Source: Telluribacter humicola
Lineage (GTDB): Bacteria > Bacteroidota > Bacteroidia > Cytophagales > Spirosomataceae
Direction of reading: 5' to 3'
Assembly: GCF_017355935.1 (NCBI RefSeq)
Contig: NZ_JAFIQT010000007.1
Span: 268,677-332,676 of the forward strand
DNA: 64,000 bases
Below are positions 28,801 to 38,000 of this stretch, one piece after another. Numbering within the stretch: the first letter of the stretch is position 1; each line of letters starts with the position of its first letter. The notes under the pieces were generated by a model, which was given only the letters and a program-made list of their open reading frames with translations, had not been told where the DNA came from and ran no database searches. A program made the translations under genes and the position numbers.

Positions 28801-29372
28801 TTCCTCTCCTCAAAGCACGGGACTCCTTCCAGGCGTATCGTAAAGGGCCTTTTGCTATGTATGCCTTACGCGAATACGTGGGAGAAGAACCCGTAAACCG
28901 GGCGCTACGGAACCTGCTGACCAAGTTTAAACCAGGCGTACCTCCCTTTGCTACTTCGCTAGACTTTTATTCAGAGATGAAAGCAGTAACCCCTGATCCG
29001 CTCCATTACCTGCTCAAGGATCTCTTTGAAACCAATACGTTTTGGGAACTTGTGGCAAAAGGGGCCACTGCTAAGCCTACTGCTGATGGTGCCTGGCTGG
29101 TAACGATGGACTTGCTGGCACACAAGGTACAGGTTGATACAACTGGGGTTGAAACGGAAGTCTCTATGAATGATCTGATAGAGGTAGGGATATGGGGCAA
29201 AAGCGGTATGACAAAACCCTTGTACCTAAAGAAGGAAAAGATTCGGTCCGGCATGAACCGGCTCACGATCAAAGTCTCTGAGCAGCCGGAGGAAGTAGGG
29301 ATTGACCCACGCCACCTGCTGATAGATACCGAGATGTATGACAATAGCAGGCAGGTAGTTATCGAAAAATAA
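25818..29372 (+). CDS. ABC transporter permease fused to M1-family aminopeptidase
   Basis: 1184 aa in two halves. Residues 1-590 hold two ABC-2-like membrane blocks (helices at about 18-38, 60-80, 105-130, 155-200, 240-255 and again at about 320-580). The C-terminal 590 residues form an M1 metallopeptidase with an exopeptidase-site-like segment GTGGISLPGT (about 893-902) and zinc motif HEVAHQWW (His931, Glu932, His935). The third ligand is probably Glu955 in LLTES, one residue further than the classic HExxH-x18-E; this spacing seems normal for permease-linked M1 proteins. With the ATPase it makes an exporter carrying a peptidase on the outer face of the inner membrane. Peptide-antibiotic processing or signal-peptide turnover are possible roles; neither is shown. 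Confidence 0.88.
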   Translation: MKFWEVYRFELYYQLRRPSTWIYFLAVLGLVFLVIDEVVDYTRTVGGALLHAPVTVANITGYSNKFGLLLLAMLAGNGAMRDIQARMDPLMYTTSLSKSVYLGARFLGTFTIAIVLMLMVVPLDMTISSFAMNAEAELYGLFNPVSYINSALFLTVPNVFVATAVLYAMVLLSRQAMAAYLGALLIFVLSTFNMDVLAENWALGKLVDPTGLTVVDEWRRALTPNQINTSVLRLEGSLLANRALWICISLLLGVVAYSRFQLSHHLPDSWWKRNIANRYLVPVHTPTAPAKAVTFLRTFDYKTRLYQTRSLAYTFYQEITKSPVGLAIPAIAVYAFILIPNMSEGPLGVPILPTTPRIILFLNNAALQIFVVMLITLLAGQLIWRERDSRLHEIFDAVPVPDGVLLWSKYLCLALVLFTVQAALLVASISIQLVAGYYQFEIGEYLQALFGVQLLDQLLFAAVAMTIHTLVNQKYVGHLLVLLFYLYTLIAPRLGIEHNLFIFGSDPGLAGSVFYGQGSFLFPWLLFKLYWIAWALLFMMITQKLWVRGRETTIKYRLRQSGKGLMQSPVLIGAITLLMVTGTLIFYNTNILNKYTTAEERVEQQVLYEQLYGRYRAVPQPLLTSTRLQVEFYPDERMAVVQGIYTLKNDSRKAIDSIHLATAPVVETRTIKFSRDNRAVLTDKKLGHHIYVLNQPLLPGDSVQVSYEVGSIPEGFSNRGITTSVMNNGSYFRNSEWLPAIGYQPFRELRNDRKRKDYDLPQRPEFRPLHDAESILSRTGREQIQFEATIGTAADQIAVAPGTLTKSWKRGDRQYFRYVADRPIQNMFHVYSARYQVRKARWQNVDIQIFHHPTSVLNLDRIERGIKASLDYYTRTLSPYPHRQLKFVEYPDPGTGGISLPGTIGYSTNFALLNPANDTRGFDLLFAVVAHEVAHQWWGHQLVPAEVEGSALLTESLAWYSALGVVEQAQGPEQLQNLLDAMRHEYLNPRSRAAVPLLKARDSFQAYRKGPFAMYALREYVGEEPVNRALRNLLTKFKPGVPPFATSLDFYSEMKAVTPDPLHYLLKDLFETNTFWELVAKGATAKPTADGAWLVTMDLLAHKVQVDTTGVETEVSMNDLIEVGIWGKSGMTKPLYLKKEKIRSGMNRLTIKVSEQPEEVGIDPRHLLIDTEMYDNSRQVVIEK

Positions 29373-29429
29373 TCAGGTTAAGCAAAAAAGGTTGGCTCTT
29401 TCTGTTAGTAATTGAAGCCTATTTTGAGG

Positions 29430-29500
29430 CTCCATGGCTAATCTAAGAAGTATTTCTAGAGCGGCTCTGGCTTCTTAGGTAGTATATGCTCCCTATGGAG
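29430..29500 (+). other. Nested inverted repeats between the peptidase and DUF1080 genes
   Basis: Three nested pairs: CTCCAT/ATGGAG (outer), CTAAGAAG/CTTCTTAG (29443-29450, 29471-29478) and AGAGC-G-GCTCT (29458-29468). No T-run follows immediately. Could be a terminator or a structured 5' leader. Confidence 0.4.
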
Positions 29501-29539
29501 TCAACTTTTCTGCTCTAAAAAAATTTCTATTAAAACCTC

Positions 29540-30247
29540 ATGAATAAAGTAGTACTCTTTGCCGCTTCCCTCCTGTTTGTGGTAGCCTGTAACAACACCT
29601 CTGAAACTGCTGATCAGGAAGAAGAGAAATGGGAAACCCTATTTGATGGTACCAATACTGATGCTTTACGTGGATACGGTATCGATACATTTCCGGAGGG
29701 AGTCTGGTATGTTGAAAATGGCGCCCTGATAGCCAACCCAGATACAGCGAATCGGGATCTGGTTACCAAAAGCAGGTACGAAAACTTCGAACTGGAATAC
29801 GAATGGGCGGTTGATACGGCCGCTAACTCCGGTATATTTTTCCATGTACAGGAAGACCTGGCAATGGAAGCGGGAAACGGCAATAGTCCTAACTGGCTTG
29901 ATAACTTCGAAATACAGATTCTGGATGACAAGTACTTCAATGATACCGCCGCCGTCCGGTCGGCCGGGTCACTGTATGACCTGATTGTCCCTACGAATAA
30001 GCAACTGAAGCCGATCGGGGAATATAATCAGGCGCGGCTCATCCATAACAACGGCCATGTAGAGCACTGGCTCAACGGAAAAAAAGTCCTGGACTTCGAA
30101 AAAGATAGCCCTGAAATGCAGGCCTTACTGACCAGTAGTAAGTTTAAAGAAAACCCGGAATATCACTCGGACAAAGAAGGCCACATCATGTTCCAGCACC
30201 ATGGACAACGGGTCTATTTCAAAAACATCAGGGTGAGGAAGATCTAA
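29540..30247 (+). CDS. DUF1080 (3-keto-disaccharide hydrolase domain) lipoprotein
   Basis: 235-aa lipoprotein, lipobox VVAC with Cys17. The rest is one concanavalin-like DUF1080 domain: WETLFDGTNTDALRGYG, WYVENGALIANPD, FELEYEWAVDTAANSGIFFHV, HNNGHVEHWLNGKKVLDFE and HIMFQHHGQRVYFKNIRVR. The Pfam family is now described as 3-keto-disaccharide hydrolase, acting after a Gfo/Idh/MocA-type oxidoreductase. It stands alone here, but an exported Gfo/Idh/MocA enzyme and a ThuA fusion are 24 and 16 kb away. Confidence 0.9.
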   Translation: MNKVVLFAASLLFVVACNNTSETADQEEEKWETLFDGTNTDALRGYGIDTFPEGVWYVENGALIANPDTANRDLVTKSRYENFELEYEWAVDTAANSGIFFHVQEDLAMEAGNGNSPNWLDNFEIQILDDKYFNDTAAVRSAGSLYDLIVPTNKQLKPIGEYNQARLIHNNGHVEHWLNGKKVLDFEKDSPEMQALLTSSKFKENPEYHSDKEGHIMFQHHGQRVYFKNIRVRKI

Positions 30248-30278
30248 GACTATAACTAAGCTTTTACTTCAACTATAA

Positions 30279-30327
30279 AAGGCCTCCGTAGCTTACTTGT
30301 GTATACAAGACATGTTTCGGAGGCCTT
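30279..30327 (+). terminator. Candidate terminator of the DUF1080 gene
   Basis: Arms AAGGCCTCCG and CGGAGGCCTT with a 29-nt loop that itself contains the hairpin CTTGT/ACAAG. No T-run, so termination is only likely. Confidence 0.5.
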
Positions 30328-30542
30328 ACTGTGTGGGTACCAGAATCAGTAATCCATATTCAGTAGTATAGCCAGCAATACCAGCGGTACATACTACCTG
30401 ACTTTCTCAACATCGCCCATCAATCTGCTCGTCAGAGCCATATTGTCTTTTATACTACATTGACTAAGTTGCCGCAACCAAACTTAGATTCATGATAGTA
30501 CCTTTATCCACATCACGTATAGCCCTAGGTATACGCTGACCT

Positions 30543-31061
30543 ATGCTTTTATCCCTACTTCTTCTTAGCCTTTCGATCCCCAGCTATGCCCAAAACTGGC
30601 GACCTGACTTCAGAATTCCACTAGGTCCGGAGGCTATCTGGTTGCAGTATTACAATGAATTGAGTCATTTTTGGGCAAAAGGTACTGATGTTGGGACTGT
30701 TGATCGCTGCAAAATTCAGGTATCAATGTTTTACTTCCGTGTAAACAGTCAGGGTGAGATTGATAGCATATATACTCAGGGGAATCTTAATAGATCTGCA
30801 ACCGAAGCGGTATACAAGAACATTTATGAGACTGAGGGGAAATGGGTACTCCCTAAAGACACAAAAAGTACAGACTCATGCTGGTTTATTTACCCCTTCT
30901 TTGCTTTTGGTAGTTCACGGTCCTGCTCCGATGAACTACTTGCAGATCGTTATCCACTGTCACTTCTGTACCAGCAACTGTCGGTCCTGAAGAGTACTGA
31001 AGACCAGAGGGGAAGAGTACTACTCCACCCCTCTCCTTATTCAATGTTTGCAGAAAAGTAA
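30543..31061 (+). CDS. Small secreted protein, unknown function
   Basis: 172 aa. Signal peptide at 1-16 (MLLSLLLLSLSIPSYA|Q). The middle region FYFRVNSQGEIDSIYTQGN...EAVYKNIYETEGKW has the look of the TonB C-terminal fold used in many small Bacteroidota periplasmic proteins, but this is only a resemblance. Base composition is clearly more AT-rich than the neighbouring genes, which may indicate later acquisition. About 295 nt of AT-rich DNA without a gene precede it, holding only the DUF1080 terminator. Confidence 0.6.
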   Translation: MLLSLLLLSLSIPSYAQNWRPDFRIPLGPEAIWLQYYNELSHFWAKGTDVGTVDRCKIQVSMFYFRVNSQGEIDSIYTQGNLNRSATEAVYKNIYETEGKWVLPKDTKSTDSCWFIYPFFAFGSSRSCSDELLADRYPLSLLYQQLSVLKSTEDQRGRVLLHPSPYSMFAEK

Positions 31062-31182
31062 GTTATCTTCATATAAAATCAGAGGAGAATTATTAATGAT
31101 TTCATAATGCCTCATTAGAATAACCTGAAGCAGAGACTAGCTAGATTTCACTTCTTTCTTGAATCCATAACTAGTTACTACC

Positions 31183-31884
31183 ATGAAGATTTCTACACTG
31201 TCAGGCTTACTGATGCTTTTGCTCGCAGCTTGCGTCGGTCCCCTAGACGATACGATCGTTGCCGAGACCTCTGACTGGTATGTACTTACAGCCCCCGATG
31301 CACGTCCTATTGAGGCGGTACACGGTAGCCTGGACGGGACGCTTGTAATCACGACCGGCCCCCGAATATACACAACCAGCGACAGAGGGAAGACCTGGCG
31401 CATAGCCAACTACAAGGACAAGGTGGGCCTGTTCGGCTTTATGGAAAAGGGTGATACGCTGATCGTACTTAGCACAAAAAGAACCGAAGGAGCCAATACC
31501 ATTGCAAACAGAAGCTATGCTATGCTCCCCTCCTTTTACAGCCTTGATCAGGGGGCAAACTGGCTGCCGTATAAGCAACGGTATAATTATGACAGTGTGA
31601 AGGTACCTTTGAACCGGGTACTGTCAGGCTCCGGCACGGAGTACGCCATCAACTACAAGGAGGTAAAGTACCAGGATGCTACCTATATAGAAACGGCTGG
31701 TATTATCTCCTCTACGGGTAAGGAAATCAACCTTCCCCAGAAACATCAGCTAAGCAGCCTCTACTGTGACAAGCAATCACGACTGTATATATGTGCCTCG
31801 GCACCGGTATGTGAGAGTGGAGCCGACCTTACCTACTGTGACGATGCGTACGGAACACTATATATTTCCAAAGAGCCTATGTAG
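31183..31884 (+). CDS. Lipoprotein with Asp-box (BNR/sialidase-like) repeats
   Basis: 233 aa; lipobox LAAC with Cys17. Two Asp-box motifs of the S-x-D-x-G-x-T/N-W type are visible: TSDRGKTW at about 66-73 and SLDQGANW near 120-127. They are spaced as in a beta-propeller, but the protein is too short for a complete one (about three blades at most). Asp-boxes are structural, so sialidase activity should not be assumed. Cys-rich C-terminus (YCDKQSRLYICASAPVCES). A strong terminator follows. Confidence 0.6.
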   Translation: MKISTLSGLLMLLLAACVGPLDDTIVAETSDWYVLTAPDARPIEAVHGSLDGTLVITTGPRIYTTSDRGKTWRIANYKDKVGLFGFMEKGDTLIVLSTKRTEGANTIANRSYAMLPSFYSLDQGANWLPYKQRYNYDSVKVPLNRVLSGSGTEYAINYKEVKYQDATYIETAGIISSTGKEINLPQKHQLSSLYCDKQSRLYICASAPVCESGADLTYCDDAYGTLYISKEPM

Positions 31885-31907
31885 CGTATACAAGAGAATA
31901 TAAAAGC

Positions 31908-31940
31908 AAAGGCCGGGTCTGATGGGACCCGGCCTTTTTT
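31908..31940 (+). terminator. Rho-independent terminator
   Basis: Arms AAAGGCCGGGTC and GACCCGGCCTTT, loop of 6, then continuing T-run to 31940; 24 nt after the Asp-box lipoprotein stop. Confidence 0.9.
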
Positions 31941-32053
31941 CATGATGAGTAGGATGAGCATAGCCCATTGTGGGCATTATCGTACTACCTGGGTACTGGT
32001 ACTTTATACGGTAACAACAGCTTCCGCCACTGTCTTAAATTCTAATTCTCCAC

Positions 32054-32089
32054 GGTCACTGGTCATTGATAACTGGTCACTGGTCACTG
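32054..32089 (-). repeat. Second copy of the heptamer-type intergenic repeat
   Basis: Minus-strand reading gives CAGTGACCAGTGACCA and related heptamers ending 3 nt before the sprA stop codon. It shares an exact 16-mer with 2815-2830, and both copies lie just downstream of a stop codon in the same orientation relative to the gene. Confidence 0.6.
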
Positions 32090-32092
32090 CCC

Positions 32093-35000
32093 CTACTCCG
32101 CCAGATTGAACTTCAGCTGTACCCCTCCTGACGTGGTAGATCGGTAGAACGAATTCGATACCAGCGGATCGTTGAAGGTACGGTCAAAGTAGAACTGCAT
32201 ACTCAGACGGTTATTCACCACATAGTTGACAGTAGGCCTTAGCTGGAAGTTGATGTTTCCGGCAATGGGAATATTCTGTCCGTCAAACTTACGCTGGATG
32301 GCCCTCGTATCACGGAACGACATCCCAATTTGTACCGTCAGGTCATTCTTGAGCTTGCGCTTGGCTCCGTTTATCTTAAACGGTATTGGTACGTTATTCT
32401 TGGTGAAACCAATGCTTAGCGTCAGATCCTGGTTGAATAGCTCCGCTACCTGCGCGTTCGACAGGTTCAGCGCTACGGTACGGTCACGGTTATAGTCAAG
32501 GCGTCCGGTGATGCGGCTTTGCGTCCGGAAGTTGATACCTACCAGCGGCGCGAACTTCTCTGACATCGTAATAGTACTCATCACAAATACCGGCACGTAT
32601 TGTCCCAGGTAGTTGGTCCGGCTCGACAGTGGATATCCCGTCACCGCCAGATTGACGTACAAGGCTTCGTAGTCGAGTGATGAAGTAAAGTTACCTACAC
32701 TGTACGTAGATACGTAGTTGTGCGTCAGTGTAAAGGAGCTAAACAGCTTCTTGAATGGCGCCAGCTGCGACAGACCGTTGTAATCAATACGCCAGTTGGG
32801 CATCGGGAAGCCCAGGAACGGCGAGATACGTACCGTGTTGGGATCTTTGCCGGTATAGGCCGCAAAGAAGGCCGGAATAAGTACATCCTGCGAGTTCTCG
32901 TTGTACTCGCCGTTGCTGCCGTTCTCACGGTTAAGGCGTTCCCGAAGGATCTCACGGTACGCTCTGAACTTATCGAATACAGGTGATGAATTATCACGGT
33001 TCATCTTGGTAAAGGCCGTCCGGAATGACATAAACGACATACTGAACTGTCCGTTGCGCACCGCGCTCTGGCTGATAAACTGCCCTCCGGCAAACTCCGG
33101 ACGATAAAACTCCTGGTAAGCGTCCTGACGGGTCAGGCGGGCCTCGATCTGCATCCGGAAATCCTTGAAAGGCTCCAGGGTCGTTCGCATATTAAAGTTC
33201 TTCTGCACAGTCTGCTGGAAGGGCTGGTTTAGTACCGTACTCGGCGTAATCCAGCCATTGTTAGCTGCCTTTACGTGAATACTTCGGTCCTGACTACCCA
33301 GCACAAAAGGTAGCCCCGGCGCATTGGCGTTGTCCAGACCGAAGTAGGTAGGCGTGCGCAGGTAGCCGGGCAGGGCGGTAGTTTCCAGTATCGTATAGCT
33401 GACATTAATACCCCGCACGGTCATCAGCACCCGTGTGACGTTCTTAAGCACCTGACTACTCCTCTGCTCTACCTCTTCAATATCACCCGGGCTACGGGCG
33501 AAGTTCTTACGCGGAGCCGAGGGTGAGTTGGCAAATCGCAGGTACTTGAGCTTGTTGTAAAGCGCAACAAAATCAACCCGGCCGGTAATACCCCGTTCGC
33601 GGCTGTTGCGGATGATATTACCAAAAGGAGTACCGAGTGAGTCGGTAAGGCCCAGGGCATTAGCCTGGAACTGGTACGCGATGGTATGGTTGTAGTCAGC
33701 GGCCATCCAGTCGGTCAGCGGCAGTTTATCAAGCGGCAGGCGGTAAGTCAGTCGTATCCGCTGGTCAAAGTTCTTGAGCCGCCCGAGCGTCTTGAAGTTA
33801 TTCCAGAGCGAGTCCTGCTTCAGCTCGGTATTAATATCTCCGCGTGGCTCATCCACAATGGCATTGGCTACGGTATTGTACGTTAGGATGATGTTACGGG
33901 TCAGGTTCCAGGTTACATCGTAGTAGCGGTTGAACCAGAAGTACTTCTCAAACATAGGTTCAATACCGGCCGTAGTAAGTTCCGAATTGCGAAGCTGGGT
34001 TTTGGTAAAGCTTCGGTCAATATCACTCCGTATAGCCACTGAGGTAGGCAGCGGAGTGAAGTTGAACTCCTTGAGGAAGCCGAGGTACCGGCTATTGGTC
34101 TCCCACTTCCGGAAAGGCTCGATGGCTTTAGGCTGGCTGGCGTACGAATAGGCTACTCCCGCCCGGTACATCCGCTGCGAGTACATCTCCGTCAGGATGT
34201 TGGTACGGGTCAGGTCGCTGTACGCGTAGGTAAATGACAGGTTCTCAAAGTCATAAAAACGACTCTTGGCTCCAGGTGCGGTTTTCACCTTACGTACATT
34301 GGATAGGTTGATCCCTCTGCGTACGGTATTATCTTCGACAAGCCGGCGGTAGCGCTCTCTCGCCCCGGAGTTATCCAGATTATCCAGCGTCGTAGACAGA
34401 GGCATATCCGGATCAAGCGGGTTAAAGTGCGGAGCAATACGGCGACTGTCGTAGTTGACGTACATAGGTATGCTGAAGCCCCACTGCTGCGGCAACAGCT
34501 TATCCAGGGCTATGTTGGACGAAATACCAAACTCGGTAGTAGTTGCTCTTGAACGCTCACCAATCTTCTGCTGTACGTTACCAAAGCCAAAGGTTTCGAT
34601 ACGTCCGGATGCCGTTACGGTAGCGAAGTCGGCCAGCTTAGCGTTTAGCTGCGCGATGGCAGCCTGCCCGGCTGTCTGGTCGTAGCCTTCTACGTGCATC
34701 TCATTCACCCAGATACAGTAATCTTTGGAGCGTTCGTCCGGAGTCTTAGGGTTTCGCATCCCGATCATGATCACCCGCACGGCGCTCAGGTCAGGGTTAC
34801 CTACTACCGTTACTTTATAGCGGCCGTCGGTGGTCGTGATCGTATAGGGGAGCGAGATGGCCCGGTTGCTGGCTTTATTACGCTCCGACTTCGCCCGGAT
34901 CAGTTCTTCAAAAGCAATATCCAGTTCATTTTCCAGCGGCCATACGGCTTCCGGCTGGCCTACATTCTCAGGGGTAGCCTGCAGATTGGAGACCTCTATC

Positions 35001-38000
35001 TCGTAGTAGTTCTGTGTGTTATCAGTACCCAAGCGCAGGAAGGCACTTACCTGGCCCCCCTCGTTGTCATTATTGTGCATGTGAATGTACATGCGCAGAC
35101 GCTTACGGAACTGCAGGTCCAGGTTTACATTCTTAAATACTGCCCGTGAGTCGCCGTCGCGAAGCTCAGTGACACAAAGGCTCATGGCCTGCTCATTGAG
35201 CTGGAAATTGCCTTGTGGCTGCGTAAAGTCCTGGTCGCGTTGCCAGCCCGGAGGTACGGCGTAGAGGTACTTCTTCTCGGCATTATTAGCCTGGCTATTT
35301 TCCTCAATACTTACGGTACCTACGGTAAACTTCGCATCGTACGGCTCAGGTACCTCCTGCAGCCCGGGAGCATCCAGATCAGACGTATACTTACGGTACT
35401 GCTGACCTACCATCTGCAGCTGAGCAAAACGCAGTACCACCGGCTGCTCAAACTCCGTCAGGTACATCCTCACAAAACGTATAGACTTAAAGCCATTGAT
35501 ATTACCAAACTTACGGGTAAACTCCTTCACCGGTACCCGGAACAGGTACCAGTTGGCCCCGTCAGCTACTGTCTTATCTACGATAAAACCCTTGCCAATA
35601 TCGAGTCCACCCGGCTTTAGATCAACTTCATATTCGTAGAAGGCCTCGTTGTCATTGATGGTATTATCAATATTAAGGTCTTCCGCATCGGGTATATTGG
35701 TAGCGGCAGGCGTTACATCTTCAGCCCGGTTGTTGCTTTCGGGCGAGTTGCCTTCCATACCACTGTAGTACTTGTAGCGCTCCAGAATCTTCCTATCCTG
35801 CGCATCCAGCTCCTCACCCAGATAAAACTGGAAGTCGTCACCGGAAGGGTCCGCCAGGATACGATCCCGGGCTTCGGCGGTAAGATTAGCAGGCAGACGG
35901 TCTAGGAAGCGCTCCCGGAAGTAGCGACGCTCTTCCGCATTACTCAACCCATCCAGACCTACATCCTGCTTCTCACGGGCACCCGGCTCGTTGCTGAACG
36001 CATTGATCAGATACTGCTGCCTGGTAACGATACCCCAGGCCGTAGAGTCTACCTGTGTACCGGCACGGGTATCACTGATAGGCAACCCATTCTCAAAGTT
36101 GTAGCGCCCATCCGGAATAACATCTTCCGAAACATCTCCCAGGTTAAAGACCAGCTTACCACCCGTGTTATTGTTCTGGTTCAGGAATCCATCCCGCACA
36201 ATGCCATTTTTGCCCTCCATAAAAGGGTCCATCATCCAGAACTCAATGTTCTCGATATTGGCATTATCAAAATCTATATCCGAGGTAATAGCCCGGCTGA
36301 TGGCTCCAAAGTTACGCTTGGCTTCTTTGAGCCGACCGTTAGGGTCCAGGTCCGGATTGTAGTTGTACATCCCGCGCTCGCTGGGGTAGTACGCTATATC
36401 TAAGATTGACTGCGGCAGGTTGAGCGGGGGGACCGAACGTCCCGGAAAGAGGTCCTGTGGACGGAACAGCTTTTCGTAGTAGTTATCTAAATCTTCCGGA
36501 GTAATATTGGTCGGACGCTGCCGTCCTAACCCAAAACCATTGGTACCAAAGATATTATCAACGGTATAGGCCGATATCCGGGCCCGACGGTACCCATACT
36601 CGAGTGGACTGGTAGGTGTACCCTGCGGGAACTGCGGTGGCGTAGCTCCCAGGCGCCAGCGGGTAGGCTGGCGGGTCAGGTCATAAATAGTACGTGCTGC
36701 CTCAAAGTCATCAACCAGTGAGCGGTTATTGACCCGTGGAGATACTCCGGGAAATAGCTGTGCCACTTCACCCCTAAACTGGATATTGGATATTTCCTTG
36801 GTCTGCAGCAGGGGCAGCTTATCGAGCAACTTGGTCAGGAAGGGTGATTCCTTACGGATATTGGCATCAAACCCAACTATAGTATTATTAGTAGGTTCAT
36901 TACCAATCGCTACCCGTGTCAGGAACCCGGCGGGGGTTTCGCGGTGGCGCATGGCCGTCATACCCAGGCTGATGTCGTTGTTTACTACATAATCCATCCG
37001 GGTACCCAACAGGGTCCGGATCTGGTTATTGAACATATCAGGACGCTCAAACTCGATCACGATCTCACGGCCCGAGTTGAGTACACTGGGATTCACCAGA
37101 CGTACCCGCCCGATCTGTGCCTCTACGACAAAATCCTGCCCGGGCGAAAGTGACACGCCTCCCGCCGTTACGGTTACCGACTCTTCGGATACACCAAATG
37201 GCAGCTGTACATCAGTACCTCCGGCCGACTGGTAAGCCCCTTTGAGGTAGTACTTGTTCTTTTCGTTGATCTGCTGCGCATCAATCATGGTAGTGTTGTA
37301 GAGCTCCTGAAACACGTACTTGTCTTTCAGAGTCTCTTCATCCGGACCAAAGTACTGCGCCAGGTTAGAGCCAAACGGCTCCAGCACCGGGAAGAATATA
37401 CGCCCCGTGCGAGGGTCGATGGTCACTCCCTCTACGTAGTCAAAGTTACCGTCCGGCTGCAGGTCGTTGACGGGGTTCAGCCGGTCCAGTCCTACCAGAC
37501 GAAGCAGTGGCCGATTCTGCAGGAGCCGTCCTTCCTGCAGATTAGGATTATCTATACCGGTGAGGTCATCTTTGTAGATAATACGCAACTGGAAGTTCTG
37601 CCGGTCTATCTGGTTAGTACCTAACGCGTATACGTTCTTCATCATCAGGTCCCACATCGGCAGCTGTGTGTTGTTACGGATGGTTGATGATTTGAGTAGT
37701 TTCAAAGCAATCACTTCATCATCCTGACGATTCTGATAATCTTCGGTAAGTTCACCTACCTTATAGGTCCGGCCATTGAGGGTATACTCGTAGGCGACGG
37801 CCAGTACCTCATCATTGCGCAGCGGTACCGTCAGAGAGATATAGCCCAACTGGGGGTGAAACTTGTACTCCCGGTCCAGGATCAGCTTCTTGGCACCTCG
37901 TAGTACTTCAAAATCTATGCTTTTCTGCAGTCCCAGCCGGTTGGTCAGCTCGAAGGTAGTCTGGTCGACCTGCCGGAAGGCTTCTGTATTGGTCAGATTG

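Noticed and set aside
31183..31884. Asp-box lipoprotein as a sialidase
   Set aside because: Asp-boxes are structural; the chain is too short for a full propeller and no catalytic Arg triad or Tyr is evident.
34694..35149. Several plus-strand ORFs opposite sprA (up to about 150 codons)
   Set aside because: sprA is a 7-kb conserved gene; the antisense frames are by-products of its codon use.
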